The notes: a model not told the origin generated them from the letters alone. A DNA stretch of 64,000 nucleotides from Ruania halotolerans (GCF_021049285.1 NZ_CP088017.1:1995380-2059379), one strand, 5' to 3'. Shown: positions 26,047-37,721, counted from the stretch's first letter. Numbers and translations are program-made.

Positions 26047-26472
26047 ATGACTGAAGATCAACGTGCACCGACGCGCGTACTGAACGAGGCTGAATGCTGG
26101 TCTCTCATCGAGGATGCGCCATACGGGAGAGTCGCGGCTGCGGCCGGCGACGAGATCGACATCTTCCCCATCAACCACGCCGTACTGGGCGGGGACATCG
26201 TCTTTCGGACGGCACCCGGGACCAAGCTCGTCGAACTGACAATCCGGCACCGCGTCGCCTTCGAAGTCGACGGCTACGACGATTCCCATGCCTGGAGCGT
26301 GGTGGTCAAAGGGCAGGCGGTTGAACTGGAACGCAGCGCCGAGATCGCGGAGCTGGAGCAACTCAGCATTCGGCCGTGGGCCCCCGAGGAAAAAGCACGC
26401 TGGGTGCGCATCGACGTCTCCGACGTGCAAGGCCGAAGGTTCGAACGACCGACTGTGGGGTCTGAACGATGA
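26047..26472 (+). CDS. Pyridoxamine 5'-phosphate oxidase-related flavin-binding protein
   Basis: 141 aa split-barrel protein of the PNPOx-like 2 group (PF12900-type): LNEAECWSLIEDAPYGRVAA, IDIFPINHAVLGGDIVFRTA, PGTKLVELTIRHRVAFEVDG and WSVVVKGQAVELE. Such proteins bind FMN, F420 or heme. In mycobacteria homologues sit in the DosR hypoxia regulon, which matches this neighbourhood. AAGGAAG (26033-26039) precedes the ATG. The TGA overlaps the ATG of the next gene by four bases. Confidence 0.85.
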   Translation: MTEDQRAPTRVLNEAECWSLIEDAPYGRVAAAAGDEIDIFPINHAVLGGDIVFRTAPGTKLVELTIRHRVAFEVDGYDDSHAWSVVVKGQAVELERSAEIAELEQLSIRPWAPEEKARWVRIDVSDVQGRRFERPTVGSER

Positions 26473-26954
26473 GCACAGAGGGGGCAGCACCGACGTCTGC
26501 CAGTGGCGATAGCTCGCGCGCGGACGCGCGTGGACGGATCGTCGTCGGGATTGATGGATCACCGATCTCACACCAAGCCCTGCGCTGGGGCGCTCGCCTC
26601 GCAGGTGATCTCAGCCTGGACCTCGAAGCAGTCGCAGTCTGGTCGTTTCCGCCGGTCGCCTACGGTGGGTACTACGTTGATCTGGACTGGCAGCCGGAAG
26701 AGGAGGCTGCGCGCATGCTCGATACGGCAGTCGCTGCCGTCTTCCCGGCTGGCCGTCCGTCCTGGTGTCAGTTGAGCACACGGGAGGGCCGAGCGGCTGA
26801 ACAGCTCGTCGAAGCCTCCGACAACGCGGAGATGCTCATCGTAGGAAGGCGCGGGTATGGCGGCTTCACCGCGCTCCTGCTCGGTTCGGTCAGCTCCGCG
26901 TGCGTCTCGCATGCGCACTGCCCGGTGCTGGTGGTACCGGTCCAGTCACCGTAG
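26469..26954 (+). CDS. Universal stress protein, single domain
   Basis: 161 aa. After a ~20-residue flexible start comes GRIVVGIDGSPISHQALRWG, then the ATP-binding tail GRRGYGGFTALLLGSVSSAC and CPVLVVPV, which fits the G-2x-G-9x-G(S/T) motif of ATP-binding USPs. The insert VWSFPPVAYGGYYVDLDW is common in actinobacterial USPs. Co-transcribed with the PNPOx-like gene. Confidence 0.9.
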   Translation: MSTEGAAPTSASGDSSRADARGRIVVGIDGSPISHQALRWGARLAGDLSLDLEAVAVWSFPPVAYGGYYVDLDWQPEEEAARMLDTAVAAVFPAGRPSWCQLSTREGRAAEQLVEASDNAEMLIVGRRGYGGFTALLLGSVSSACVSHAHCPVLVVPVQSP

Positions 26955-27018
26955 AAGTCGCAATGCCGACGACGACGGTCCGCCCGGGCGCCACAGCGGC
27001 GGCCCAGGTAGGCCGTCG

Positions 27019-27855
27019 TCATCGTTCAGGAACGAGGACCACGGGCCCAGCGAGGTTGAGGATGAGCTCGATCGCGATCCGTCCCAGCGGTGCCACGTCC
27101 GGGTGTCGCCGACCGATCACCGTCAGGGCCGCGCTGCTGGAGTGGACGATCAAGGCCTCCGCAGGGTCGCGGTCCGTCCAGCGCACCTCGATGTCGATTC
27201 TGGGTGCTGCCGCCCGTGCGCGCTGTTCCGCGGCGTGCACCACATGCGTGCGCTCAGCGGTTGGGCTCGAGCAGACAACGATGAGCCGCTCGCCGGTGCG
27301 ATCACACTCATCGGCGGCAAATGCGATGGCGGCACCAGCCCCGTCCCCGGCGCCTGCGACGATGACGCCGCGTCGCCGGCGTTCTCCCGACGCGGGCACG
27401 ATCGCCAACGGCACGCTCGTACAGGTCGCGAGCTGCAGGCTGCGCGCGCCCAGCGCCCTGCCGCGGAAATAGCCGGACTTATGTGTGCCGACAACGAGCA
27501 TCGTGGCCGTTGCGGCAGCGCGGGCGAGCTCAGGCACCGGTGCGCCGACCTGCAATCGCGAGGTGGCCTGAACGCTGGGTTCGGCCTCGCGGGCCCAGCG
27601 CAGCTCCCGATCGAGCGTGGCCTCGACGGTCTCTCGCAGGTGCGTGAACGTGGACTCGCCCACCGTGGCCCACTCGGAGTCCACGACGGCGACGAGCCTC
27701 GCCGACGAGTCGTTGCCGCGTGCAGTCCGCAGTGCCCAGCCCAGGGCGGCGCGGCTAGCTGCACTGCCGTCCACGCCGACCACGTACCCGGGGGACGGTG
27801 GCGAGATGTGACTCTCGCCGTCGGTATCGACTCGTTCACGTACGTCCTTCTGCAC
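27019..27855 (-). CDS. Universal stress protein, tandem domains
   Basis: 278 aa from GTG 27855. A longer frame from ATG 27915 would run across the candidate regulatory element at 27891-27904 and has no ribosome site, so the shorter start is chosen with moderate certainty. The first domain begins GYVVGVDGSAASRAALGWAL and ends VPLAIVP; the second begins RRGVIVAGAGDGAGAAIAFA and ends GPVVLVPER. The second lacks a clean ATP-binding G-2x-G tail. The gene is divergent from the DosS-like kinase. Confidence 0.85.
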   Translation of the reverse strand: MQKDVRERVDTDGESHISPPSPGYVVGVDGSAASRAALGWALRTARGNDSSARLVAVVDSEWATVGESTFTHLRETVEATLDRELRWAREAEPSVQATSRLQVGAPVPELARAAATATMLVVGTHKSGYFRGRALGARSLQLATCTSVPLAIVPASGERRRRGVIVAGAGDGAGAAIAFAADECDRTGERLIVVCSSPTAERTHVVHAAEQRARAAAPRIDIEVRWTDRDPAEALIVHSSSAALTVIGRRHPDVAPLGRIAIELILNLAGPVVLVPER

Positions 27856-27890
27856 ATCCTCATGGTGTGCCGGGATGCCCCCGGGGGAGG

Positions 27891-27904
27891 GGGCCCAAGG
27901 TCCC
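27891..27904. promoter_or_regulatory. DosR-box-like element in the USP/sensor-kinase divergent promoter
   Basis: GGGCCCAAGGTCCC reads GGGACCTTGGGCCC on the minus strand and shares GGGACCnnnGGCCC with 25895-25908. It lies about 36 bp upstream of the USP start and 67 bp upstream of the kinase start. Confidence 0.5.
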
Positions 27905-27937
27905 GTGGACCGCATGGACCACGAGACGACGTGGTAG

Positions 27938-30339
<2,402 letters not shown>

Positions 30340-30352
30340 GGGAGAACAGCTG

Positions 30353-30646
30353 ATGTCGTTCCAGGCGTATCTTGACGCCGTCGAGACCAAGACCGGGCGC
30401 ACCCCGCGTGACCTCGTGCAGGCGGCGCAGGACCAGGGTTTCGGCCCGGGAAGCAAGGCGACACCTGTCGCAACGTGGCTGAAGGAGACCTACGGGATCG
30501 GCCACGGTCATGCGATGGCGATGGTCCACGTCATCACGAAGGGCGAACACATCGGTGATAAGCACGTCGGCTCGACCGGTACACACCGCGATTCGAGCAA
30601 CACGCTGTGGTTGGACGGGAAGGACTCCCGGCCGGCCGACTGGTGA
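30353..30646 (+). CDS. DUF4287 family small protein
   Basis: 97 aa from ATG 30353 (GGGAG eight bases upstream), 13 bp after the regulator, so likely in the same transcript. The DUF4287 pattern is SFQAYLDAVETKTGRTPRDL, KATPVATWLKETYGIGHGHAM and AMVHVITKGE. The C-terminal HIGDKHVGSTGTHRDSSNTL tail is polar. Function unknown; the helical domain is often attached to DUF5655 or found with stress genes. Confidence 0.85.
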   Translation: MSFQAYLDAVETKTGRTPRDLVQAAQDQGFGPGSKATPVATWLKETYGIGHGHAMAMVHVITKGEHIGDKHVGSTGTHRDSSNTLWLDGKDSRPADW

Positions 30647-30775
30647 CCCCCGTGAGCTGCCACCCCTGCCCCGTGTCGGCCTGACCGACCGTCCAGGTGG
30701 CACAGCGCCGCGATCCGATGTCTCCTGGAGGTAGGCGGCCGTCCCCGCCTCACCACGAACGACAAGGAGATCACG

Positions 30776-31237
30776 ATGAGCACGGTTGAGGAATCGGTCG
30801 ACGTCAACGTCCCGATCACCACGGTGTACAACCAGTGGACCCAGTTCGAGGACTTCCCGGAGTTCATGGATGGTGTGGTCTCGGTGACGCAGATCGACGA
30901 CCGTCACAACCATTGGGTCACTGAAGTCGGTGGCCAACAGCGCGAGTTCGACACCGAGATCACCGAGCAGCATCCCGACGAGCGCATTGCGTGGACGAGC
31001 ACCAGCGGCGAGGTGGACCACGGGGGCGTCGTCACCTTCCATCGCTTGAGCGATTCCGTGACGCGCGTCATGGTGCAGATCGACTGGGCGCCGCAGGGTG
31101 TTGCAGAGAAGGTCGGTGCCGCCGTCGGCGCCGACGCGCACCGGGTGAAGGCAGACACGAAGCGGTTCAAGGCCTTCATCGAGGACAGGCAGCGCGCAAC
31201 GGGGGCCTGGCCCGGAGACGTGGACACCCCGAGCTGA
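30776..31237 (+). CDS. SRPBCC family (polyketide cyclase/dehydrase-like) protein
   Basis: 153 aa with AAGGAG 7 bases before the ATG. The START-like fold signature is MSTVEESVDVNVPITTVYNQ, WTQFEDFPEFMDGVVSV, and DERIAWTSTSGEVDHGGVVT, ending with a long C-terminal helix (HRVKADTKRFKAFIEDRQ). Such proteins bind a lipid or aromatic ligand in a helix-grip cavity; the substrate is unknown. It lies 129 bp after the DUF4287 gene and seems to close the dormancy-type island. Confidence 0.88.
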   Translation: MSTVEESVDVNVPITTVYNQWTQFEDFPEFMDGVVSVTQIDDRHNHWVTEVGGQQREFDTEITEQHPDERIAWTSTSGEVDHGGVVTFHRLSDSVTRVMVQIDWAPQGVAEKVGAAVGADAHRVKADTKRFKAFIEDRQRATGAWPGDVDTPS

Positions 31238-31367
31238 TACGACGAGTCCACGCGGCCGGGCTGACGAGTCAGTCCGGCCGCGATGCTGGTCTGGCACCCC
31301 ACCAGCGCTACACGGCGCCGCGTCCGGCAGGCGAGCACACCATTGCCGAGCGATCGCGGGGTACTCG

Positions 31368-32543
31368 CTAGGCGAGTGAGCGGTCCTTCTTCCGGGCGAA
31401 CCACGCTGGCTGATTCGGCCCGTCCCACACCTGGATCGCTCCCCAGATCGAGGCAGCGATCGGCACCGCCAGCACGGCCCCGGTCAGTCCGACGAGCACT
31501 GTCCCTGCGGTCAACGCCACGAGGATCACCAGCGGATGCAGGCTCAGCGTCCGCGCCATGACCACTGGCTGCAGGAAGTTCCCCTCCAGTTGGTTGACGA
31601 GAACGACGATCCCGACGACGATCAGCGCCTCCACGGGCCCGAGTGCCACCAGAGCTACCAGCGCCGCGAGCACACCGGCGAGGGTGGCTCCGACCAGCGG
31701 GATGAACGCCAGAAGGAAGACGAGGACGGCCAGCGGAAGTGCTAACGGGACACCGACGATTGCGAGCCCGATGCCGATGAAGATCGCGTCCGCCGCCGCC
31801 ACGATCGCGGTTCCACGGACGTAGCCGCCCAGGGTGCCGACTGTCGAGTGACCAATACGCCGGCCTCGCTCATACCGGGCGCCCTCAAACGGGCGCAACA
31901 TGAACTCCCAGATCTGCGGACCGTCCTTGAGGAAGAAGAACAGCACCACAACGAAGATGACGAAGCCGGCAACGAAATCGAACGTCTGCGAGGCTCCGGC
32001 GAGCGCCCCAGAGCTGACGGCGTTTGACTGGAGGAGCTCGAGGGCCGAGTCCTGCACCGACTGGATCTGCTCCTCGGTGATCTCGAAGGGCAAACCCTGG
32101 ACGTAATCCTGGAGCTGGGTGAACCCCTCAAGCGCTTGCTCGCGCAGCGACGCCCACTGCGCCACCACGGCCGCCGCGACCAGCCACACCACGCCCGCCA
32201 GCACTGCCACTAACGTCACCAGTGCGATCACGGTGGCCAGCAGTGAGGGCATGCCTCGGCGCCGCATCAGCCCGACGAGTGGGGAGATCGCGGCCGCCAG
32301 CACCAACGCGATCAGCACAGGGATCACCACGAGCGTCAACTGAGTCAGTGCAAGGACTGCCACAGTGATCAGGGCCAGCACTGCCAGCACCTGCAGCGAC
32401 CGTGTCCCGGCCCTGCCGAAGCCGTCCGCCCACAGTGCAGCAGTAGTGCCGGGCCGTGGCCCGCTCTCGTGAGGTTGCTGAGGTGACTCCACCACGTCGC
32501 GCCGGCGCGCTCGCTGATGGTGTCGACGCGTGAACAGACCCAT
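31368..32543 (-). CDS. AI-2E family transporter-like membrane protein
   Basis: 391 aa from ATG 32543 with GAGGGG upstream. Typical AI-2E/PerM layout: paired N-terminal TM helices (VLALITVAVLALTQLTLVVI, PVLIALVLAAAISPLVGLMR), a TM helix plus amphipathic region, then GGYVRGTAIVAAADAIFIGI, VLVFLLAFIPLVGATLAGVL and ALGPVEALIVVGIVVLVNQL with EGNFLQPVVMARTLSLHPLV. The family includes autoinducer-2 exporters and Na+/H+ antiporters, so transport substrate is not assigned. It ends facing the SRPBCC gene and is divergent from the aldo/keto reductase. Confidence 0.9.
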   Translation of the reverse strand: MGLFTRRHHQRARRRDVVESPQQPHESGPRPGTTAALWADGFGRAGTRSLQVLAVLALITVAVLALTQLTLVVIPVLIALVLAAAISPLVGLMRRRGMPSLLATVIALVTLVAVLAGVVWLVAAAVVAQWASLREQALEGFTQLQDYVQGLPFEITEEQIQSVQDSALELLQSNAVSSGALAGASQTFDFVAGFVIFVVVLFFFLKDGPQIWEFMLRPFEGARYERGRRIGHSTVGTLGGYVRGTAIVAAADAIFIGIGLAIVGVPLALPLAVLVFLLAFIPLVGATLAGVLAALVALVALGPVEALIVVGIVVLVNQLEGNFLQPVVMARTLSLHPLVILVALTAGTVLVGLTGAVLAVPIAASIWGAIQVWDGPNQPAWFARKKDRSLA

Positions 32544-32762
32544 GGTGACCCCTCGTTGTCGGATCGCAGCGACCGGTACGGTTCCCTGCCCGGCGAGCGC
32601 CAGCCTACCTGCGGGGTGTTCGCGTGGGGCGGCGAACCGCTCGAACGACTCCACGGGACGCTCCGCATGTGAGCGTCGCACTCGTGCTCATATCGAGGGG
32701 TACTTCGCACCTGCTCGACCGGTCCGTGAGAGGCTGGCCATCGACCCGAAGGAGTAGCACCC

Positions 32763-33755
32763 ATGCAGCAGCGCCCGCTCGGCCGTACCGGCCGCGAGAT
32801 CTCCGCGATAGGACTTGGCACCTGGCAGATCGGGGGCAACTGGGGAGAGGTCAACGAGAGCGACGCCTTCGACGTCCTGGCAGCCTCTGCTGATGCGGGG
32901 GTCACCCTGTTCGACACCGCAGACGTCTACGGCGATGGGCGCAGCGAACAGCTTATCGGCCGCTTCCTCGCCGACCGACCCGGCCACCGGATCACCGTCG
33001 CCACCAAGATGGGCCGCCGTGCCGATCAGCGTCCCGAGAACTACTCGCCGGAGAACTTCCGTACCTGGACCGACCGGTCTCGGCGGAACCTCGGGGTCGA
33101 GACCCTCGACCTGGTGCAGCTGCACTGCCCGCCATCGGCTGTGATCGAATCCGATGCCATCTACGACGCTCTCGACAACCTCGTCTCCGACAGCACAATC
33201 GCCGCCTACGGCGTCTCTGTCGAGACCTGCCAGCAGGCACTGACCGCGATCGCCCGTCCGAATGTGACGAACGTGCAGATCATCGTCAACCCGTTCCGGC
33301 TCAAGCCGCTGGATGAGGTGTTGCCCGCCGCAGAGGCTGCCGGAGTGGCCATCTTCGCGCGCGTTCCGCTCGCCTCCGGTCTGCTCTCCGGCAGATACAC
33401 CACGGCGACCACTTTCGCCGCGAATGATCACCGCACGTTCAACCGGCACGGTGAGGCGTTCGACAAGGGCGAGACATTCTCTGGAGTCGACTTCGAGCAG
33501 GGCCTGGCCGCCGCCGAGGAGCTGGCCGCGGTCCTTCCCGACGGCGTCCCCCTCCCTGCCGCGACGCTCGCCTGGATCGCCACGCGACCAGGCGTGACGA
33601 GCGTGATCCCGGGCGCGCGCAACGTTGCTCAGGCCGAAGCCAACGCGCAGGCCGTAGCCCTGATCGAACAGGGATTCGATATCGACATGTTCGACGCCGC
33701 GGTGCGTGAGGTCTACGACCGGCGCCTCCGGAAGGCCATCCACACCGCGTGGTGA
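32763..33755 (+). CDS. Aldo/keto reductase
   Basis: 330 aa TIM-barrel NADPH oxidoreductase. GRTGREISAIGLGTWQIGG opens the barrel. The catalytic tetrad is visible as Asp and Tyr in LFDTADVYGDGRSE, Lys in ATKMG and His in VQLHCPP. The cofactor region reads IPGARNVAQAEANAQA. It resembles the YajO/general stress 69-type group. GAAGGAG (32748-32754) precedes the ATG. It is convergent with the following minus-strand group. Confidence 0.93.
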   Translation: MQQRPLGRTGREISAIGLGTWQIGGNWGEVNESDAFDVLAASADAGVTLFDTADVYGDGRSEQLIGRFLADRPGHRITVATKMGRRADQRPENYSPENFRTWTDRSRRNLGVETLDLVQLHCPPSAVIESDAIYDALDNLVSDSTIAAYGVSVETCQQALTAIARPNVTNVQIIVNPFRLKPLDEVLPAAEAAGVAIFARVPLASGLLSGRYTTATTFAANDHRTFNRHGEAFDKGETFSGVDFEQGLAAAEELAAVLPDGVPLPAATLAWIATRPGVTSVIPGARNVAQAEANAQAVALIEQGFDIDMFDAAVREVYDRRLRKAIHTAW

Positions 33756-33771
33756 GCAGCACTCGTTGTGC

Positions 33772-34150
33772 TCATCCCACCACCACACCGAGTCCGGCAA
33801 GCGCCGCGACGCCCACGGGTGAGACGACGATCGGCGGCCACTTCGCTCGCATCGCGCATCTGTTCGCATGCGATATCGCTGCCACAGCGAACAGCACCCC
33901 AGGTATGCCGAAGACAACCCACGCCGCGGCAAGGGTGAACCACCCCTGCCCGATCGCCGCCGTGTCATCGATGGGCGTGTCGGCAACCACGTGGTCGACT
34001 ACCCACGGCCACCGACCACTGCACAGAACGCGCCGACGGTGATGGCGATCGTGTAGGCGGGCCACCGCGCAGTGAACGGGCCGGGCCGGCCACGACGCTG
34101 AACGATCTTCTCGGCCCCAGGGAGCCGGGCGCCGGCTCGAGGTGCGTCAT
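33772..34150 (-). pseudogene. Frameshifted membrane protein gene
   Basis: ATG 34150 overlaps the upstream stop in ATGA, as expected of an operon gene. Membrane-like sequence is however split across frames: RWPAYTIAITVGAFCAVVGG ends at a stop near 34012, and the continuation WVVDHVVADTPIDD, GWFTLAAAWVVFGIPGVLFA, VSPVGVAALAGLGVVVG lies in another frame ending at 33772. The ATG itself is in a third frame. At least two frame changes separate the start from the end. This indicates decay or sequencing error; function unknown. Confidence 0.5.
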
Positions 34151-34539
34151 GAGCCCGAACGCAGCGCCCTGGTCTGGAAGATCGCCATGGCGAGGACGAA
34201 CACGCCTTGGGCGAGGGTCCACACGATACCCACTGTGCTCAGGGCGAAGGGATTCGCGAGTGCGATCGTGAACGAGCCCACGGCCCAGATCGCGTTGATC
34301 GCAACAAGCAGTTCCGGGAGCACACGCAAGCGCGTCGGCATCCAAGCAACGACGAGCAACCCAATCGACACGAGTGCCAAGACCACTCCGGCACCGAGGA
34401 AGTGCCCTACCTGTCCGCCCAGGAAGTCCGGCAGTAGGCGGTGCAGGGCCAGGTAGGCGGTGGCGTTCAGGGCCGTGACGAGACCGTCGACGAGGAACCA
34501 GGTGCGATGACGAGCACGGACGGCCGATGCGGTGCTCAT
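34147..34539 (-). CDS. Small four-TM membrane protein
   Basis: 130 aa. After a short basic start (RARHRTW) come four hydrophobic helices: [60 protein letters not shown] and [20 protein letters not shown]. No family was recognised with certainty. It overlaps the VOC gene by four bases upstream and an apparently frameshifted membrane gene downstream, so it belongs to the small minus-strand operon. Confidence 0.8.
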   Translation of the reverse strand: MSTASAVRARHRTWFLVDGLVTALNATAYLALHRLLPDFLGGQVGHFLGAGVVLALVSIGLLVVAWMPTRLRVLPELLVAINAIWAVGSFTIALANPFALSTVGIVWTLAQGVFVLAMAIFQTRALRSGS

Positions 34540-34973
34540 CCGTCTCCGCGCTGGGCTTGCAGCAGTGCCGACTCAGAAAACTGTTTGGCGTACTCCTCGC
34601 TCGGCGGGATCGGCGTGATGATATCGATGAGCACGTCATCGGGGCCGGCGAAGATTGCGTGCCGCTGTCCGAACTCCTCAGACCGCAAAGGAAGGACGGG
34701 GGCGAGTCCGGCATCGGTGAGCCGCGCGTACACAACGTCGACGTCGTCCACCTCAAAGGTGACCAGTACTCCGCCTGCGACTCGGTCGCGATACGCCTGC
34801 GGGATGGTCGAGTGCGACGCATCGAGTACGGCCAACTCCCACTGGTCCAGCTTCAGGCTCACGTACCAGTCGTCCTCGAATGTGGTCTCGAACCCGAAAT
34901 GCGTGCGGTAGAAGTCGGCGGTTCGTGCGACGTCCTTGGTGTGCAGCACTGTGTAGAGGCTCATGGTTGTCAT
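34536..34973 (-). CDS. VOC (glyoxalase/bleomycin-resistance-fold) family protein
   Basis: 145 aa with the duplicated beta-alpha-beta-beta-beta pattern: [20 protein letters not shown] in the first half and [20 protein letters not shown] in the second, with [20 protein letters not shown] at the end. Metal ligands are not evident at every usual position. Members isomerise, ring-open or sequester small molecules; no substrate can be inferred. It overlaps its neighbours by 4 bases on each side. Confidence 0.88.
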   Translation of the reverse strand: MTTMSLYTVLHTKDVARTADFYRTHFGFETTFEDDWYVSLKLDQWELAVLDASHSTIPQAYRDRVAGGVLVTFEVDDVDVVYARLTDAGLAPVLPLRSEEFGQRHAIFAGPDDVLIDIITPIPPSEEYAKQFSESALLQAQRGDG

Positions 34974-35605
34974 GTCGATTTCCTGTTCTCGGTTGTCGGA
35001 TCGGTGGGGGAGGGGGAGTGCACTCGGTAGGTCAAGTGCGTGACTGTGGAGGCGGCACGGCCGCCGGTCTGTTCGAGGTGGATGCTGCCGACGCCCTCGA
35101 ACAGCCTGGCGCCCCCGCCGATGATCACTGGCGTGACGTGTACGCGCAGTTCATCGATGAGCCCGGCGCTCAAGTACTCGTTCACCGTGTGTGCGCCGCC
35201 GGCGATGTCAACGCGTCCGTCGCCCGCGGCTCGTGAGGCGAGTCCAAGTGCGTGGTCGATGCCATCGGTCACGAAGGTGAACGTCGTCCCGGTCAGTTCC
35301 AACGGCTCACGGGGATAGTGACTGAGGACGAAGACGGGCGCGTGATAGGGCGGCTCGGGGCCCCACCACCCCTGCCAGTCCTGGTCGAGCGGACCTCGGT
35401 CCGGGCCGAACATATTCCGGCCCATGATGTAGGCATCGGCGCCGTTGAGCGCAGCGATCTCCACGGCATTCTCGTCGGCAGCCTCGAACATCCAGTTGCT
35501 GAGCACATCGACCGGGCCTTCGCCGAACGGAGCAGACAAGCTCTGGTCGGGTCCTGCTGCATAGCCGTCGAGCGAGATGTTCATGTCTGCGGTGACTAGT
35601 GTCAT
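34970..35605 (-). CDS. RibD C-terminal / dihydrofolate-reductase-like protein
   Basis: 211 aa, the usual length of stand-alone RibD_C proteins. [20 protein letters not shown] opens the fold; [14 protein letters not shown] is the substrate-binding segment; [20 protein letters not shown] and [20 protein letters not shown] bind [20 protein letters not shown] closes it. AGGAG lies upstream of the ATG. It heads a three-gene coupled operon. The family reduces diverse substrates, and the riboflavin role is not implied. Confidence 0.9.
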   Translation of the reverse strand: MTLVTADMNISLDGYAAGPDQSLSAPFGEGPVDVLSNWMFEAADENAVEIAALNGADAYIMGRNMFGPDRGPLDQDWQGWWGPEPPYHAPVFVLSHYPREPLELTGTTFTFVTDGIDHALGLASRAAGDGRVDIAGGAHTVNEYLSAGLIDELRVHVTPVIIGGGARLFEGVGSIHLEQTGGRAASTVTHLTYRVHSPSPTDPTTENRKST

Positions 35606-35848
35606 ACCTGACTCCTATGCGAGGGTTGCCGGTGCGCCGTGCTCCCGGCGGCGGGTATGCGAAACGACGGTACGGACAGCGATGCCTGTGCGCAGGTGCC
35701 GGAGGTCACGTTCGGATTCTGTGCCGGTGTCGTATGGCCGGCGGGACTGCGAGCGGATTCTGGCGGGGGAGTGCCGCTCGCACGGCGGTGCTGGCGCACG
35801 TGACTTCCGGCACCCCCGCCCCGTTCACGGGATGCCTAGACTCTGCCC

Positions 35849-36571
35849 ATGGTGGACGAGGCCGAGATCAGCGGGGTGAAGACCCCGATCCGCGTGCTCA
35901 TCGTCGACGATCAGAACCTGGTGCGTGAAGGAATCCGTAGCCTGCTCGCGCTCAGCGGTGATGTAGAGATCGTCGGCGACTGCGCCGACGGCGATGAGGC
36001 GCTCGCCTTCCTTGAGCAGAGTTCGGCCGATGTGATCTTGCTGGATCTGCGGATGCCCGGACGCGACGGTATCGCCACATTGCGTGCGATGCGCGAACGA
36101 GGTATCTGCGTACCGAGTCTCGTGTTGACCACGTTCGATGACGATGAGTTGGTGCTGTCAGCACTCCGAGCGGGCGCCCGAGGGTACATGCTCAAAGACG
36201 TCACGCTCGAGCAGTTGCTTGGCGGTGTGCGCGCCCTTGCCGCGGGCAACACGCTCCTCCAGCCAGCGCTGACCGACCGGCTGTTGCGCGCCATTCCTCC
36301 CTCGACGCGTGCGCCGGATCCGGTGTATGCGCAGGAGCAGTTGAGCGACCGCGAACTCGATGTGCTCCGCCTTGCGGCCAGTGGATGGTCGAATCGTCAG
36401 ATCGCGCAGGGCCTCGGGCTCGCCGAGGGCACTGTGAAGAACCGCATGTCGAACGTCCTCCTCAAGCTCGGAGTGACGGACCGGACGCGAGCGGTACTGC
36501 GCGCCCTTGAATCCGGGATCCTGGCTCCCGATCATGTCCGTGCCGACCGCCCGTCCGAGCCGGATCGCTGA
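35849..36571 (+). CDS. NarL/FixJ family response regulator
   Basis: 240 aa from ATG 35849 (GTG 35852 and 35876 are alternatives). Receiver: PIRVLIVDDQNLVREGIRSL, phosphoacceptor Asp66 in VILLDLRMPGRDG, and RGYMLKDVTLEQ. The LuxR HTH is LSDRELDVLRLAASGWSNRQ and GLAEGTVKNRMSNVLLKLGV. The regulator gene precedes the kinase gene, the reverse of the other systems here. The preceding gap 35606-35848 holds its promoter and nothing else I recognise. Confidence 0.92.
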   Translation: MVDEAEISGVKTPIRVLIVDDQNLVREGIRSLLALSGDVEIVGDCADGDEALAFLEQSSADVILLDLRMPGRDGIATLRAMRERGICVPSLVLTTFDDDELVLSALRAGARGYMLKDVTLEQLLGGVRALAAGNTLLQPALTDRLLRAIPPSTRAPDPVYAQEQLSDRELDVLRLAASGWSNRQIAQGLGLAEGTVKNRMSNVLLKLGVTDRTRAVLRALESGILAPDHVRADRPSEPDR

Positions 36572-36575
36572 GCGG

Positions 36576-37721
36576 ATGAGCCAGTGGTGGAGCACCCGTA
36601 CTCACCTGATCTTGACGAGTCTGGGCTGCACACTGGGCGTCGGCCTGGCGGTCTTGCTGGATGCTGTCCTCAACCCCCAGGGCATTCCCCACATCATGGT
36701 GCTGTGGTGGATCGCCTACGTGATCTATTGCACGCTCCTGCTCGCCATCCACGAGCTCATCCCGCGCCCGCGCCGACTCTCCCTCGATGCGATGCTGCTG
36801 TTGCTGATCGCGCTGGGCATCACGCTCGTTCTCCTGCCGGCGGCGCAAGGATGGCTCGCATTGCTTTTCGTCATGACCGCGACCATGGCTTCGTTCCACT
36901 GGTCCCCGCGCGCCGTGTTCATCCTGATCGGGGTGCAGAGCCCGCTCGTTGTGGTCATGGGTGTGATCGGGCAATGGCCAACGGTGGATCTCGTCGTCGG
37001 ACCGATCATCTTCGGCATCTCGCAGGCTTTCGGCGCCTTGGTGGTGTTCACCGCGCGCAGCGAAGCAGACGCCCGCCGGGAACTGGCAGTGGCACACGCC
37101 GAGCTTCGCTCCACAGCGGCGCTGCTGGAGTTGACGACGAGGGAAGCTGAACGACTGCGGATCTCCCGAGACCTGCATGACCTGACCGGGCACCACCTGA
37201 CCGCACTCTCCCTGGAGCTCGAAACGGCATCACACCTGACCGCTGATGGTGCGGGCAGTATCCACGTCAAGCGCGCGAAATCGATCGCGAAGGATCTTCT
37301 TGGTACCGTCCGGACGGCGGTCGGCCAGATGCGCGCGGATCCGCCGGCGTTGGAGCCTGCGCTTCGTCAGCTGGCAGCGGCCATGCCCAGTCTGGACATT
37401 CGCGTGGAGTGCGAGGGTTCGGCCGATCTGACGGTCGAGCAGACCGTCACCATCCTGCGGTGCGTGCAGGAAGCGATCACCAACACGTTGCGGCATACGG
37501 ACGCGAGGTCTGCGCGTATCCGTGTGGCGGTCACGCCGGAGGGTACGACGGTGCTCATCTCCGACGACGGTGAGGGGGTCGCTCAGATCGTGCCAGGCAA
37601 CGGTCTGACGGGCATGCGAGAACGCTTCACAGCGCTTGGCGGCAGCCTCCAGGTGGCGTCGCGCCCCGGAGCGGGATTCACCGTGACCGGCACGCTTCCG
37701 TGCGAGCATGACGGGAGCTGA
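36576..37721 (+). CDS. NarL-system sensor histidine kinase
   Basis: 381 aa from ATG 36576, five bases after the regulator stop; ATG 36534 would overlap the regulator by 38 bases, and neither has a clear ribosome site. Five to six TM helices (LILTSLGCTLGVGLAVLLDA onward, to about residue 165) come before the HisKA_3 box RLRISRDLHDLTGHHLTALS and the HATPase motifs ITNTLRHTDARSARI, ISDDGEGV and GNGLTGMRERFTALGGSLQV. No extracytoplasmic sensor domain. The target genes are not adjacent, apart from the co-directional methyltransferase 135 bp downstream. Confidence 0.88.
   Translation: MSQWWSTRTHLILTSLGCTLGVGLAVLLDAVLNPQGIPHIMVLWWIAYVIYCTLLLAIHELIPRPRRLSLDAMLLLLIALGITLVLLPAAQGWLALLFVMTATMASFHWSPRAVFILIGVQSPLVVVMGVIGQWPTVDLVVGPIIFGISQAFGALVVFTARSEADARRELAVAHAELRSTAALLELTTREAERLRISRDLHDLTGHHLTALSLELETASHLTADGAGSIHVKRAKSIAKDLLGTVRTAVGQMRADPPALEPALRQLAAAMPSLDIRVECEGSADLTVEQTVTILRCVQEAITNTLRHTDARSARIRVAVTPEGTTVLISDDGEGVAQIVPGNGLTGMRERFTALGGSLQVASRPGAGFTVTGTLPCEHDGS

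Noticed and set aside
27856-27915. Twenty-codon longer start of the tandem USP
   Set aside because: It overlaps the candidate DosR-like element and has no ribosome site; the GTG at 27855 gives the usual family length.
32688-33986. Large minus-strand open frame opposite the aldo/keto reductase
   Set aside because: No domain is recognisable, and the opposite strand encodes a complete reductase.
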